Positions 24,993 through 33,237 of a stretch of 38,154 bases of DNA are shown piece after piece. Made by a program: the position numbers and the translations under genes. The stretch is from contig JAPPFW010000064.1 of assembly GCA_028821575.1 (NCBI GenBank), forward strand, positions 1 to 38,154, in the 5' to 3' direction. Numbering within the stretch: position 1 is the first letter of the stretch; every line of letters begins with the position of its first letter. The notes beneath the pieces are model-generated. The model was not told the DNA's origin. It worked only from the letters and a program-made list of their open reading frames with translations, and made no database searches. This DNA comes from a bacterium (GTDB lineage: Bacteria > Actinomycetota > Acidimicrobiia > Spongiisociales > Spongiisociaceae).

Positions 24993-26105
24993 ATGAACAT
25001 CGGCGGCCCCCGCCAGCAGCAAGAGCCACGGGTGGGAATCACCCCCGCCATAGCCCGGCGATACATTGCGGATGGCCATCGGGTCATCGTCGAGTCGGGC
25101 GCCGGCGGAGGCGCCGGATTCTCCGACGCGGCCTACCGGAACGCCGGGTGCGAGCTGGTCGCTTCGGCATGGGGAGCCGATGCGGTGGTGACCGTGCGGC
25201 CTCCACCCACCGAGGTACGTTCCCGGCTATCGCCCGGTGCTTCCCTGCTCGGCCTCCTCAAACCACTCGACGAACCGGACCACATGCGCGAGCTTGCCCG
25301 GACCGGGGTGACCGCGCTGGCTTTCGAGACCCTACCGCGAACCACGCGTGCCCAGGGGATGGACGTGCTCTCATCGCAGGCCACGCTGGCCGGGTACGGG
25401 ATGGCGCTGGAAGCGGCCTCTCGACTCAAGCGGATCTTCCCGATGATGGTCACCGCGGCGGGCACCCTCCGGCCGGCCACCGTGGTGGTGCTCGGATGCG
25501 GCGTCGCCGGTCTCCAAGCCATCGCCACCTGCCGCCGGTTGGGAGCGGTGGTGAAGGCGTACGATGTGCGGGCCGCCGCGGCTGAGCAGGTTCGAAGCCT
25601 GGGGGCATCGTTCATCGAGGTGGACGTGGCACCCCAGGATGCCTCCGCCTCGGGTGGCTACGCCCGGCAACTCGACGGTGACGAGGAGGACCGCCTGTTG
25701 ACGCTACTCGAGAAGCACCTGGCAGGGGCTGACGCAGTGATAACGGCCGCTGCGATCCCCGGCCAGCCGGCCCCACGGCTGGTGACGACCGAAGCAGTTG
25801 CCAGGATGCCGCCGGGGTCGGTGATCGTGGACGGAGCCGCCGAGCGGGGCGGCAACTGCGCGCTGACCGTGCCCGACCAGATCGTGGAATTCGAAGGGGT
25901 GACGATCGTGGGGCCTACCGGTCTGGAGGCACGCCCGGCCTCCGACGCATCGATGATGTACGCCCGGAACGCCTACGAACTCCTCACTTACATCGCGGAC
26001 CTGTCCCCGGACATCGACGACGAGATCCGTACCGGGGTGACCATCACCCGCGGCGGCGAGGTGGTCCACCCGGCGGTCCTCGCCCTGCTCGGGGAAACGC
26101 CGTGA
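24993..26105 (+). CDS. pntAA: NAD(P) transhydrogenase subunit alpha, NAD-binding part
   Basis: The soluble NAD(H)-binding domain I of the proton-translocating transhydrogenase. 370 residues of the AlaDH_PNT family: EPRVGITPA near the N-terminus, the dinucleotide motif VLGCGVAGLQA, and the RQD-like loop region. It lacks membrane segments, as in the three-subunit Rhodospirillum-type enzyme. Its stop overlaps the pntAB GTG. Confidence 0.94.
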   Translation: MNIGGPRQQQEPRVGITPAIARRYIADGHRVIVESGAGGGAGFSDAAYRNAGCELVASAWGADAVVTVRPPPTEVRSRLSPGASLLGLLKPLDEPDHMRELARTGVTALAFETLPRTTRAQGMDVLSSQATLAGYGMALEAASRLKRIFPMMVTAAGTLRPATVVVLGCGVAGLQAIATCRRLGAVVKAYDVRAAAAEQVRSLGASFIEVDVAPQDASASGGYARQLDGDEEDRLLTLLEKHLAGADAVITAAAIPGQPAPRLVTTEAVARMPPGSVIVDGAAERGGNCALTVPDQIVEFEGVTIVGPTGLEARPASDASMMYARNAYELLTYIADLSPDIDDEIRTGVTITRGGEVVHPAVLALLGETP

Positions 26106-26380
26106 CGCTGGCCATCGGGATAACGGTCTTCGTCCTGGCGGCTTTCGTCGGTTTCGAGGTGATCACCAAGGTCCCCCCGCAGCTCCACACACCGCTGATG
26201 TCCGGCTCCAACGCTATTTCGGGAATCACCCTGATAGGCGCGCTGCTCGTGGCGGGCCGCGGGGACACCCTCGCCTGGATACTCGGATTCCTGGCGGTGA
26301 CGTTCGCCACCATAAACGTGGTGGGCGGATTCCTCGTCACCGACCGCATGCTTGAGATGTTCCGGCAGGACCGCCGGTGA
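26102..26380 (+). CDS. pntAB: Transhydrogenase subunit PntAB, membrane part
   Basis: 92 residues with three hydrophobic segments and the motif PPQLHTPLMSGSNAISGI typical of the alpha-subunit membrane domain. It starts at GTG overlapping the pntAA stop, and its own TGA overlaps the pntB GTG. Confidence 0.95.
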   Translation: MTLAIGITVFVLAAFVGFEVITKVPPQLHTPLMSGSNAISGITLIGALLVAGRGDTLAWILGFLAVTFATINVVGGFLVTDRMLEMFRQDRR

Positions 26381-27747
26381 ACGAAGCCCTCGGCTCGGTC
26401 CTGTACCTGGTCGCCGCCTCCCTATTCATCTTTGGGCTGAAACGGTTGAGCTCGCCGCTCACCGCCCGCTCGGGCAACCTCATGGGAGCGGTCGGGATGT
26501 TGCTCGCGGTGGTGCTGACCCTCCTCCAGGCAGACATCATCGACTACACCGTGATAATCGCCGGCATCCTGGTGGGCGGAACGGTCGGGACCCTGCTGGC
26601 CCGCCGGGTGGCGATGACGGGAATCCCCCAGCTGGTAGCGGCCTTCAACGGTTTCGGCGGGGCCGCCTCCGGCATGGTCGCGGCCGCCGAGTTCCTCGAG
26701 AACGCTCCATCGGAGGTCGAGACGGCCATCACCGTCAGCATCTCTACGGTGGTGGGTCTCGCCACGTTCACCGGCAGCTTCGTGGCGTTCGGCAAGCTGC
26801 AGGGCCTGATTGCGGGACGGCCCATGCTGTTCAGAGGGCAGCTGTTCTTCGATTCGGTCCTAGTGGCCGGGATTGTCGGCACCGGCATCTGGATGATCAC
26901 GTCGGGGGATCGGACCGCGCTGTGGTTGCTGATAGCCCTCGCAGGCCTGCTGGGGGTAACCCGTACCCTGCCGATCGGAGGTGCCGACATGCCGGTGATC
27001 GTTGCCTTCCTTAACTCGATGTCAGGCCTCGCCGCAGCCTCCACCGGCTTCGTGATCGGATCCCACGCCCTGATCATCTCCGGCGCCCTGGTAGGTGCGT
27101 CGGGACTGGTCCTCACCGCCATCATGTCGAGAGCCATGAATCGGTCCCTCGCCAACGTGCTGTTCGCGGCATTCGGTGGGAACGGAGAAGGACGACCGGA
27201 CGATGCGGGGGACGGCTCGGTGATAAGGGCCACCATCGAGGATGCGGCCGTGACCCTTGCCTACGCCCGGAACGTGATCGTAGTGCCGGGCTACGGGCTG
27301 GCAGTGGCGCAGGCACAGTACGCGGCGCGGGATCTGGCCGACCGGCTTGCGGAGCGCGGGGTGGAGGTTCGCTACGCCGTCCACCCGGTGGCCGGGAGGA
27401 TGCCCGGCCACATGAACGTGCTGCTGGCCGAGGCGGATGTTCCCTACAAGCAGTTGCTCGACCTCGACGAGATCAACGACGACTTCCCCCGCACGGACGT
27501 GGCACTGGTGGTGGGCGCCAACGATGTCGTGAATCCCTCAGCCCGGGAGGATCCTTCCTCCCCCATCTACGGGATGCCGATCCTGGATGTCGACCGGGCC
27601 GCTACGACCATCGTCATAAAGCGGAGCCTCTCGCCTGGCTTTGCCGGAATCGACAACCCGCTCTTCTACCTCGACGCCACTCTGATGCTCTTCGCAGATG
27701 CCAGAGCGGCCCTCGAGGACCTCGCCAGAGCAGTACCCGAAGCCTGA
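26377..27747 (+). CDS. pntB: Transhydrogenase subunit beta (PntB)
   Basis: 456 residues: about eight membrane segments forming the proton channel, then the NADP(H)-binding domain III with GYGLAVAQAQ, HPVAGRMPGHMNVLLAEA and VGANDVVNP. Uses the proton gradient to drive NADH to NADPH. GTG start, coupled to pntAB. NADPH made here could feed IlvC and fatty-acid synthesis. Confidence 0.96.
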   Translation: MNEALGSVLYLVAASLFIFGLKRLSSPLTARSGNLMGAVGMLLAVVLTLLQADIIDYTVIIAGILVGGTVGTLLARRVAMTGIPQLVAAFNGFGGAASGMVAAAEFLENAPSEVETAITVSISTVVGLATFTGSFVAFGKLQGLIAGRPMLFRGQLFFDSVLVAGIVGTGIWMITSGDRTALWLLIALAGLLGVTRTLPIGGADMPVIVAFLNSMSGLAAASTGFVIGSHALIISGALVGASGLVLTAIMSRAMNRSLANVLFAAFGGNGEGRPDDAGDGSVIRATIEDAAVTLAYARNVIVVPGYGLAVAQAQYAARDLADRLAERGVEVRYAVHPVAGRMPGHMNVLLAEADVPYKQLLDLDEINDDFPRTDVALVVGANDVVNPSAREDPSSPIYGMPILDVDRAATTIVIKRSLSPGFAGIDNPLFYLDATLMLFADARAALEDLARAVPEA

Positions 27748-27759
27748 CCGCCCATCCGC

Positions 27760-27765
27760 TAGCGT
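27760..27765 (+). promoter_or_regulatory. Candidate -10 for leaderless nitroreductase
   Basis: TAGCGT (TANNNT) 6 nt before the ATG. A GGAG is present, but only 1 nt from the start, too close for normal initiation. Confidence 0.35.
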
Positions 27766-27771
27766 CGGAGC

Positions 27772-28404
27772 ATGGAATTCCAGGAAGTAGTCGCCCGACG
27801 GAGGATGGTGCGCAACTACACCCGGAAGCCGGTGGACCCGGCGACACTGGCCCGCATCGTGCAAACGGGACGGCGATCCCCCAGTGCTGGATTCTCGCAG
27901 GGACAGGCGTTCGTCGTGGTAACCGACCAAGGAGACCGCAGGGCCATCGCCGAGCTGGCCGACGAGCAGTCGTATGTGCAGGCAGGGTTCGACCCGTGGA
28001 TAAGCCGGGCACCCGTCCACATCGCCATCTGCGTATCCGAGGAGGCCTACCGGCGCCGTTACCGCGAGACCGACAAACTGGTGGACGGCCGGGAGATACG
28101 GTGGCCGGTTCCCTACTGGTGGATCGATGCCGGCGCCGCTCTCCAGAACATCCTGCTGGCCGCGGTGGACGCGGGACTGGCTGCCGGGTTCTTGGGAACG
28201 CACGCCCTTCCCGGACTGAAGAACTTGCTGGGGATCCCGGATGAGTACGCACCGATCGGGGTGGTGACGCTCGGCCATCCTGCACCCGACCGGCGCTCGG
28301 GGTCGTTGGAACGCGGTTGGCGTCCGGACAGCGAGGTGATCCACTGGGGACGCTGGAACCGTGATCCAACGGCGAGCGGCCCCCGCCCAGGACCGCGAGC
28401 TTGA
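27772..28404 (+). CDS. Nitroreductase-family flavoprotein
   Basis: A 210-residue FMN-dependent oxidoreductase with the family N-terminus VVARRRMVRNYTRKPV, RRSPSAGFSQGQ and C-terminal GFLGTHALPGLKNLLGIPDE. The substrate is unknown; relatives reduce nitro compounds, quinones or flavins, or act in cofactor breakdown. Its stop overlaps the TTG start of the RNA methyltransferase. Confidence 0.88.
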   Translation: MEFQEVVARRRMVRNYTRKPVDPATLARIVQTGRRSPSAGFSQGQAFVVVTDQGDRRAIAELADEQSYVQAGFDPWISRAPVHIAICVSEEAYRRRYRETDKLVDGREIRWPVPYWWIDAGAALQNILLAAVDAGLAAGFLGTHALPGLKNLLGIPDEYAPIGVVTLGHPAPDRRSGSLERGWRPDSEVIHWGRWNRDPTASGPRPGPRA

Positions 28405-29240
28405 CCCGAACCATCACTTCGGCGGCCAATCCCAAGGTCAAGCGTCTCGTGCGGTTGCGCAACCGCCGTCATCGGGAGGCCGAGCGGGTGTTCCTGGTCG
28501 AGGGCTTCCGTGAGTTGGGAAGAGCAGCCGAGGCGGGCGCTCGCATCGACGATCTATTCGTCTGCGAGGAGCTATTCCTGGGAACCAACGAACCGGGTCT
28601 CGTCGACCGGATCGTGGCTGCCGGCGCCCGGCTCCATCGTCTGGCGCCTGTCCCGTTCCGGAAGGCTGCCTACCGGGACCGGCCGGAGGGTCTCCTGGCC
28701 GTTGCCCCGCAGTTCGAGACGAGCCTGGACGGACTCCGCTTGCCCGAGGGCGGGCTGGTGCTCGTGGTGGAGGCAATCGAGAAGCCGGGGAACCTGGGAA
28801 CGATGCTTCGAACCGCCGACGCCGCGGGCGCGGCGGCGGTGGTGGTGGCCGACCCCGCTACCGACCCGTTCAATCCCAACGTGGTGCGCGCATCCTTGGG
28901 CTCTCTGTTCACGGTTCCCCTGGCGGTAGGCACGGCCACCGACGTGATGGCCTGGATCCGGGAGCGGTGTCTCGAAACATTCGTCACGTCTCCTTCTGCC
29001 CGGCTGAACCACTGGGAGGTGTCATATCTGGGATCGGTGGCGGTGGTCATCGGGTCCGAGCAGTACGGATTGACCGGCGCCTGGCTGGACGGTCGCTACC
29101 CGGCGGTCAGGATCCCCATGGGCGGCACCGCCGACTCGCTCAACGCCTCCACCGCGGCCGCCATCGTCCTGTTCGAAGCGATCAGGCAACGAAGCGTTCA
29201 CCTTCAGGTCGATCGCGTACCGCTACCGTTAGACGCATGA
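28401..29240 (+). CDS. SpoU/TrmH-family RNA methyltransferase
   Basis: A 279-residue SPOUT enzyme that 2'-O-methylates rRNA or tRNA using S-adenosylmethionine. Substrate-binding N-terminal domain (VFLVEGFRELGRA), then the knot motifs EKPGNLGTMLRTADAAG, VIGSEQYGL and IPMGGTADSLNASTAAAI. It starts at TTG overlapping the nitroreductase stop; the stop overlaps the next gene as ATGA. The RNA target cannot be told from the sequence. Confidence 0.93.
   Translation: MTRTITSAANPKVKRLVRLRNRRHREAERVFLVEGFRELGRAAEAGARIDDLFVCEELFLGTNEPGLVDRIVAAGARLHRLAPVPFRKAAYRDRPEGLLAVAPQFETSLDGLRLPEGGLVLVVEAIEKPGNLGTMLRTADAAGAAAVVVADPATDPFNPNVVRASLGSLFTVPLAVGTATDVMAWIRERCLETFVTSPSARLNHWEVSYLGSVAVVIGSEQYGLTGAWLDGRYPAVRIPMGGTADSLNASTAAAIVLFEAIRQRSVHLQVDRVPLPLDA
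29224..29229 (+). promoter_or_regulatory. Candidate -10 before GCS2 gene
   Basis: TACCGT followed by 7 nt and the ATG, inside the end of the methyltransferase gene. It may be chance, because the genes are also translationally coupled. Confidence 0.3.
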
Positions 29241-30382
29241 TCGAAGAGCCGAGTTGGACCATCGGGGTCGAGGAGGAGTACCTGCTCGTGGAGCAGGACA
29301 CGGGCGCCCTTATCAGTACGCAGCCGAGGGGGCTGATGGAACAGGTCAGTTCCCTGCATCACGGTATCGTCAGCCCCGAGTTCTTCAGTTCCCAGATCGA
29401 GATCGGCACGGAGGTGTGCACCAACATCCAGGACCTGCGCGCCGAGATCGGGCTTCTGAGGATCGCGGTGGCGGAAGCCGCGGCGGCGTACGGGCTGGCA
29501 CCGATCGCCGTCTCCACCCATCCTTTCGCCCAATGGGAGCAACAGCAGGTCACACAGGCTCGGAGGTACCAGGAACTAGCCGAGGACCTCCAGGGAGTGA
29601 TCCGCCGGCTGGTCATCTCGGGACTTCACGTGCACGTGGGTATCGAGGATCCGGAATTGAGGATAGACCTGATGGGACAGGTCACCTACTTCCTGCCTCA
29701 TCTGCTGGCCCTGTCGGGATCCTCGCCGTTCTGGGAGGGTAAGGACACCGGCCTCAAGAGCTATCGCCCTTCCGTCTTCGGCGCCGCGCCGCGAACCGGT
29801 TTGCCGGAGCATTTCAGTTCGTGGGCGGACTTCCGGCGCCATGTGCAGGTGCTGGTGAATGCCGGGATCATCGAGGACTCCTCCAAGGTCTGGTGGGACA
29901 TCCGGCCGTCGGCCCGGTATCCGACGCTGGAGATGCGGGTCACCGATCTCCCCACCCGGATGGAGGACACCATCTCGATAGCCGCCGTATACGTATGCAT
30001 CCTGCGGATGTTGTGGCGTCTACGCGTGGAGAACAAGAGGTGGCGGACGTATGCGAACTTCCTGGTCTCTGAGAATCTGTGGAGAGCGCAGCGTTACGGG
30101 GTCCACGACAGTCTGATCGATTTCGGCAAGGGCGTCCTGGTCCCGTTTCCCGATCTGATGGAGGAGTTGATCGCCCTGGTGACACCCGATGCCGAAGAAC
30201 TCGGGTGCGTCGAAGAAGTGGAACACATCCGTACCATATGCCGGCGTGGTACCTCCGCGGACCACCAACTCACCGTGTACAAGCAGGCACTGGACATCGG
30301 AGCATCGGAACCCGAAGCCATGCGGGCGGTTGTCGACACGCTCATCGCCAACACCATCGCCAAGCCGTCGGATTGGTTCTAG
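29237..30382 (+). CDS. GCS2-family carboxylate-amine ligase (YbdK/EgtA-like)
   Basis: A 381-residue ATP-dependent ligase of the glutamate-cysteine ligase 2 family: WTIGVEEEYLLVE at the N-terminus, HVHVGI in the middle and RYPTLEMRVTD. Members include YbdK and, in actinobacteria, EgtA-type enzymes that make gamma-glutamylcysteine. No ergothioneine genes are nearby, so a precise role is not assigned. ATG 29237 is set by the ATGA overlap and homology; the open frame extends upstream. Confidence 0.9.
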   Translation: MIEEPSWTIGVEEEYLLVEQDTGALISTQPRGLMEQVSSLHHGIVSPEFFSSQIEIGTEVCTNIQDLRAEIGLLRIAVAEAAAAYGLAPIAVSTHPFAQWEQQQVTQARRYQELAEDLQGVIRRLVISGLHVHVGIEDPELRIDLMGQVTYFLPHLLALSGSSPFWEGKDTGLKSYRPSVFGAAPRTGLPEHFSSWADFRRHVQVLVNAGIIEDSSKVWWDIRPSARYPTLEMRVTDLPTRMEDTISIAAVYVCILRMLWRLRVENKRWRTYANFLVSENLWRAQRYGVHDSLIDFGKGVLVPFPDLMEELIALVTPDAEELGCVEEVEHIRTICRRGTSADHQLTVYKQALDIGASEPEAMRAVVDTLIANTIAKPSDWF

Positions 30383-30383
30383 G

Positions 30384-30460
30384 CTAGTGGCTTGTGGCTT
30401 GTGGCTTGTGGCTAGTGGCTAGTGGCTAGTGGCTAGCTTTAGGATTTGTTGTTTATGCTT
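30384..30460. repeat. 7-bp tandem array CTAGTGG/CTTGTGG
   Basis: Seven units in perfect register: CTAGTGG, CTTGTGG x3, CTAGTGG x3. Then decaying units (CTAGCTT, TAGGATT, TGTTGTT, TATGCTT) to about 30460. It begins 2 nt after the stop codon of the GCS2 gene, in the convergent gap with hisA. No clear reversed partner. Confidence 0.92.
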
Positions 30461-30517
30461 AAATCAGTAGACCGTGCTTAGCATAGGGCAGGTGGGACCG
30501 CATTCGTGTGAATCTCC

Positions 30518-31234
30518 TCACGTGGACTCGTACCTGGCGAGCGCCTGTCGCAAGTCGATCGTTCCTTCGTAGAGGGCCCGTCCGATCACTGCGCCGTTGA
30601 TCCCGGCGCCAGCCAGATTGCGCAGGTCTTCCATGCCGGCTATCCCTCCTGCGGCCATTATCTCGGCGTCGGGCGCCAGCAGCCGGACCTTCCCGAGTAG
30701 CTCCAGATCCGGACCGCTCAGCGTGCCGTCACGGCGTATCGCCGTGACCAGGAAACCGGTTACGCCGGCTTCCAGGGCGCCCTCCACGACCCGGTCGAAC
30801 TCCCGGCCCTCGTCCAGCCAGCCCGCTCCGCCGGCCCTCCCATCCCGCACGTCGATGGCAGCTACCACCCGACGAGGGTCGCTGCGACCGATCGCCTCTT
30901 CAAGGATCGAGGGAGACCAGACCGCGCTGGTGCCCATGATGACCCTCGTGACTCCGCAGTCGAGGGCCTCCGACACGTCCTCGACACTCCTGATCCCGCC
31001 TCCCGCCTGAACTGACACGCCCCGACCAGTCACCTTGCGCCACAGGCCCGGATCTGGTTCACCGGAACGGGCGCCACCCAGGTCGATCAAATGCACCCAG
31101 CGGGCGCCCGCCTCCATCCAGGCCGACAGCTGATCCTCGACCGAGTCGCCGTAGGTGGTCGCGGCGCCGTAGTCGCCCTGGAACAGACGGACCACCTTGC
31201 CGTCCAGGACATCGATCGCCGGGTATATCTCCAT
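30518..31234 (-). CDS. hisA: HisA, ProFAR isomerase
   Basis: Amadori isomerase of histidine synthesis, a (beta/alpha)8 barrel of 238 residues: Asp8 in YPAIDVLDGKVV, AGGGIRS, AAIDVRDG with the second catalytic Asp, and VTAIRRDGTLSGPDLELL. I chose ATG 31234 (MEIYPAID), as in the family, with GAGGG upstream; ATG 31249 is possible. Actinobacteria often use the dual-function PriA for both hisA and trpF; that cannot be excluded here. It is transcribed opposite to the main his operon and separated from it by an amidase gene. Confidence 0.92.
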   Translation of the reverse strand: MEIYPAIDVLDGKVVRLFQGDYGAATTYGDSVEDQLSAWMEAGARWVHLIDLGGARSGEPDPGLWRKVTGRGVSVQAGGGIRSVEDVSEALDCGVTRVIMGTSAVWSPSILEEAIGRSDPRRVVAAIDVRDGRAGGAGWLDEGREFDRVVEGALEAGVTGFLVTAIRRDGTLSGPDLELLGKVRLLAPDAEIMAAGGIAGMEDLRNLAGAGINGAVIGRALYEGTIDLRQALARYEST

Positions 31235-31418
31235 CGAACCCACCCTCATCCTTCAGAGCCGGACTAACAAGATACCTTTGTCCATCCTCTCCTAGGAACC
31301 GCATCGCCGACCTCGACGACCGATCCGTCCCGGAGCAGGCAGCGCAGCGACCCCACCGAACCCGTGACACGGAACCCCGACCGACCGGTCTGCGCTGGGG
31401 GTATGGTCAAATAGGGGT
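31235..31418. other. Divergent gap hisA / amidase
   Basis: No gene seen. TATGGT at 31402-31407 may be a -10 for the amidase. A CTAG occurs at 31292, but there is no 8-bp ladder like that before yerC. Confidence 0.35.
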
Positions 31419-32840
31419 ATGGATGTTTGCTCGCTGCCGGCATCGGAGATGGCCACGATGCTCTCCGCGGGAGAGATAAGCGCCCGAGAACTCCTCCAAG
31501 CGCACGTGGAACGCATCGAGGCCCTGAACCCCGTGGTCAATGCTCTCGTGACCCTTACACCGGAGAGGGCGCTCGAGCAGGCGACAACCGCCGACCGGGC
31601 TCACGCCCGGGGCGAGTCGCTCGGCCTCCTGCACGGTTTGCCGGTGGCTCATAAGGACCTTGCCCTGACCGCTGGGGTACGTACCACATTCGGGTCTCTC
31701 GTGTTCGCCGACTTCGTCCCTGATGTCGACGCTCTGGTGGTGGAACGGCAACGCAGGGCCGGGGCGGTGACCGTCGGGAAGACGAATACACCCGAGTTCG
31801 GAGCCGGCAGCCACACGTTCAACGAGGTGTTCGGACCCACGCTCAACCCGTACGACCTCGGACGGACCTGCGGAGGTAGTAGCGGCGGCGCCGCGGTGGC
31901 CCTGGCCGCTCGCATGCTGCCGCTGTGCGACGGGTCCGATCTGGGCGGCTCCCTGCGGAACCCCGCTGCTTTCTGCAACATCGTGGGATTCCGTCCCTCC
32001 CCCGGCCGGGTACCCTCGACCACCACCCAAGACGCCTGGTTCCCGCTCTCTGTGGAGGGCCCGATGGCCCGGACAGTCGCCGATGTGGCATTCTATCTGA
32101 GAGCGATGGCCGGACCGGACCCGCGTGCGCCGCTCTCGATAGCGGAGTCGTCCGATTCCCTCGCCGGTTCCCTGGAGCGGGAAATGACCGGCATGCGGGT
32201 CGCGTGGTCGCCTGACGCGGGCGGACTCCCCACCGATCCCGCCATCCGACGGGCCCTCGCCGACGTTCCGGACATCCTCTCGGACCTCGGATGCGACGTC
32301 GTCCCGACCTGGCCGGACCTCTCCGACGCTCCCCGTGTTTTCCAAGCGAGGCGGGCGTGGCAATTCGCGCTCCGGTTCGGACCGCTGCTGGCCGAGTATC
32401 GCCACCTGATGAAGGAGACGGTGGTATGGAACATCGAGAAGGGACTCTCGATGACCGTCGACGGGTATGCGGACGCATGCCGCCGCCACACGCTGATCTT
32501 CGCTCTCGTCGATGAGTTCATGTCTCCGGACGGCGGTGGCTTCGACTTCCTGGCGTGCCCCGTGACGCAGGTTCCGCCATTCCCGATAGAGATCGAGTAC
32601 CCGCAAGAGATCGATGGCAAGCACCTCGAGACCTACATCGACTGGATGCGGGCGTGCAGCGACATAACCGTCACGACGCATCCCGCGATATCCGTTCCCG
32701 CCGGTTTCACTACGGGAGGACTTCCGGTCGGCGTCCAGTTCGTCGGCCGCCACCAAGCGGACCGTTCAGTCCTCGAACTGGCGAACGCCTGGGAGCAGGC
32801 CACCGGCTGGGGCAACCTATCCCCTTCGATTCCTTATTAA
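31419..32840 (+). CDS. Amidase-signature hydrolase
   Basis: A 473-residue amidase-signature enzyme with the full Ser-cisSer-Lys triad: Lys79 (VAHKD), Ser154/155 in GGSSGG and nucleophile Ser178 in GSDLGGSLR. It hydrolyses a carboxylic amide of unknown identity. It is not likely GatA of the tRNA amidotransferase, since no gatB or gatC is beside it and the sequence is closer to stand-alone amidases. An AGGGG lies just before the ATG, rather close. Confidence 0.9.
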   Translation: MDVCSLPASEMATMLSAGEISARELLQAHVERIEALNPVVNALVTLTPERALEQATTADRAHARGESLGLLHGLPVAHKDLALTAGVRTTFGSLVFADFVPDVDALVVERQRRAGAVTVGKTNTPEFGAGSHTFNEVFGPTLNPYDLGRTCGGSSGGAAVALAARMLPLCDGSDLGGSLRNPAAFCNIVGFRPSPGRVPSTTTQDAWFPLSVEGPMARTVADVAFYLRAMAGPDPRAPLSIAESSDSLAGSLEREMTGMRVAWSPDAGGLPTDPAIRRALADVPDILSDLGCDVVPTWPDLSDAPRVFQARRAWQFALRFGPLLAEYRHLMKETVVWNIEKGLSMTVDGYADACRRHTLIFALVDEFMSPDGGGFDFLACPVTQVPPFPIEIEYPQEIDGKHLETYIDWMRACSDITVTTHPAISVPAGFTTGGLPVGVQFVGRHQADRSVLELANAWEQATGWGNLSPSIPY

Positions 32841-32876
32841 CCCACTAATGTGCTAGTGTGTTAGTACACTAGTGGG
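32841..32876. promoter_or_regulatory. CTAG ladder: candidate operator of the his operon
   Basis: CTAA (32845), CTAG (32853), TTAG (32861) and CTAG (32869) are exactly 8 bp apart. Two overlapping dyads result: a perfect CTAGTGT-N6-ACACTAG (32853-32872), and a 15-bp imperfect arm pair CCCACTAATGTGCTA/TAGTACACTAGTGGG around GTGTGT. E. coli TrpR operators also place CTAG half-sites 8 bp apart, and the next gene encodes a TrpR-family protein. As RNA it could also end the amidase transcript. Confidence 0.65.
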
Positions 32877-32928
32877 AATGACGGGCTGACCGAGACTGCC
32901 CGCCCGGCCGAGAACGGAAGGATGCCAG

Positions 32929-33237
32929 GTGATCACGCGCCGGAACGCATGGAAGACCGATGAACTCGGATCCTTGTGCCGCGCCCTTCTGACACTAGGG
33001 ACCGAGGATGAGATGGCTCTGTTCCTGCGCGACCTATGCACCCGCAACGAGATCGACGAACTGTCGAGTAGATGGACGGTTGCCACCTTGCTGGAAGCCG
33101 GCCTGCCCTACCGGGAGATCTCGGAGCGGACCGGAGTGTCGACAACCACCATAGGTCGTGTCAACGAGTGGCGGCGTCACGGCATGGGCGGTTACCGACT
33201 CGCTCTGGAGCGAGCGAGGGGGATTGACAATGGCTAG
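32929..33237 (+). CDS. TrpR-family regulator (YerC/YecD-like)
   Basis: A 102-residue all-helical DNA-binding protein of the TrpR/YerC family. The helix-turn-helix is LPYREISERTGVSTTTIGRV (about 64-83). The start is GTG 32929 with GGAAGGA 6 nt before it. It overlaps hisG by 8 nt, so it is the first gene of the his operon. Members of this family in Gram-positive bacteria have been proposed from comparative genomics as histidine regulators (HisR). Autoregulation through the ladder at 32841-32876 is inference. Confidence 0.88.
   Translation: MITRRNAWKTDELGSLCRALLTLGTEDEMALFLRDLCTRNEIDELSSRWTVATLLEAGLPYREISERTGVSTTTIGRVNEWRRHGMGGYRLALERARGIDNG

Noticed and set aside
30384..30432. Second CTAG operator for the TrpR-like protein
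   Set aside because: CTAG occurs every 7 bp rather than 8, in a convergent gap behind two genes where no promoter is needed; it belongs to the 7-bp array family.
31419..32840. GatA subunit of tRNA amidotransferase
   Set aside because: gatB and gatC are absent and the residues around the signature fit stand-alone amidases.
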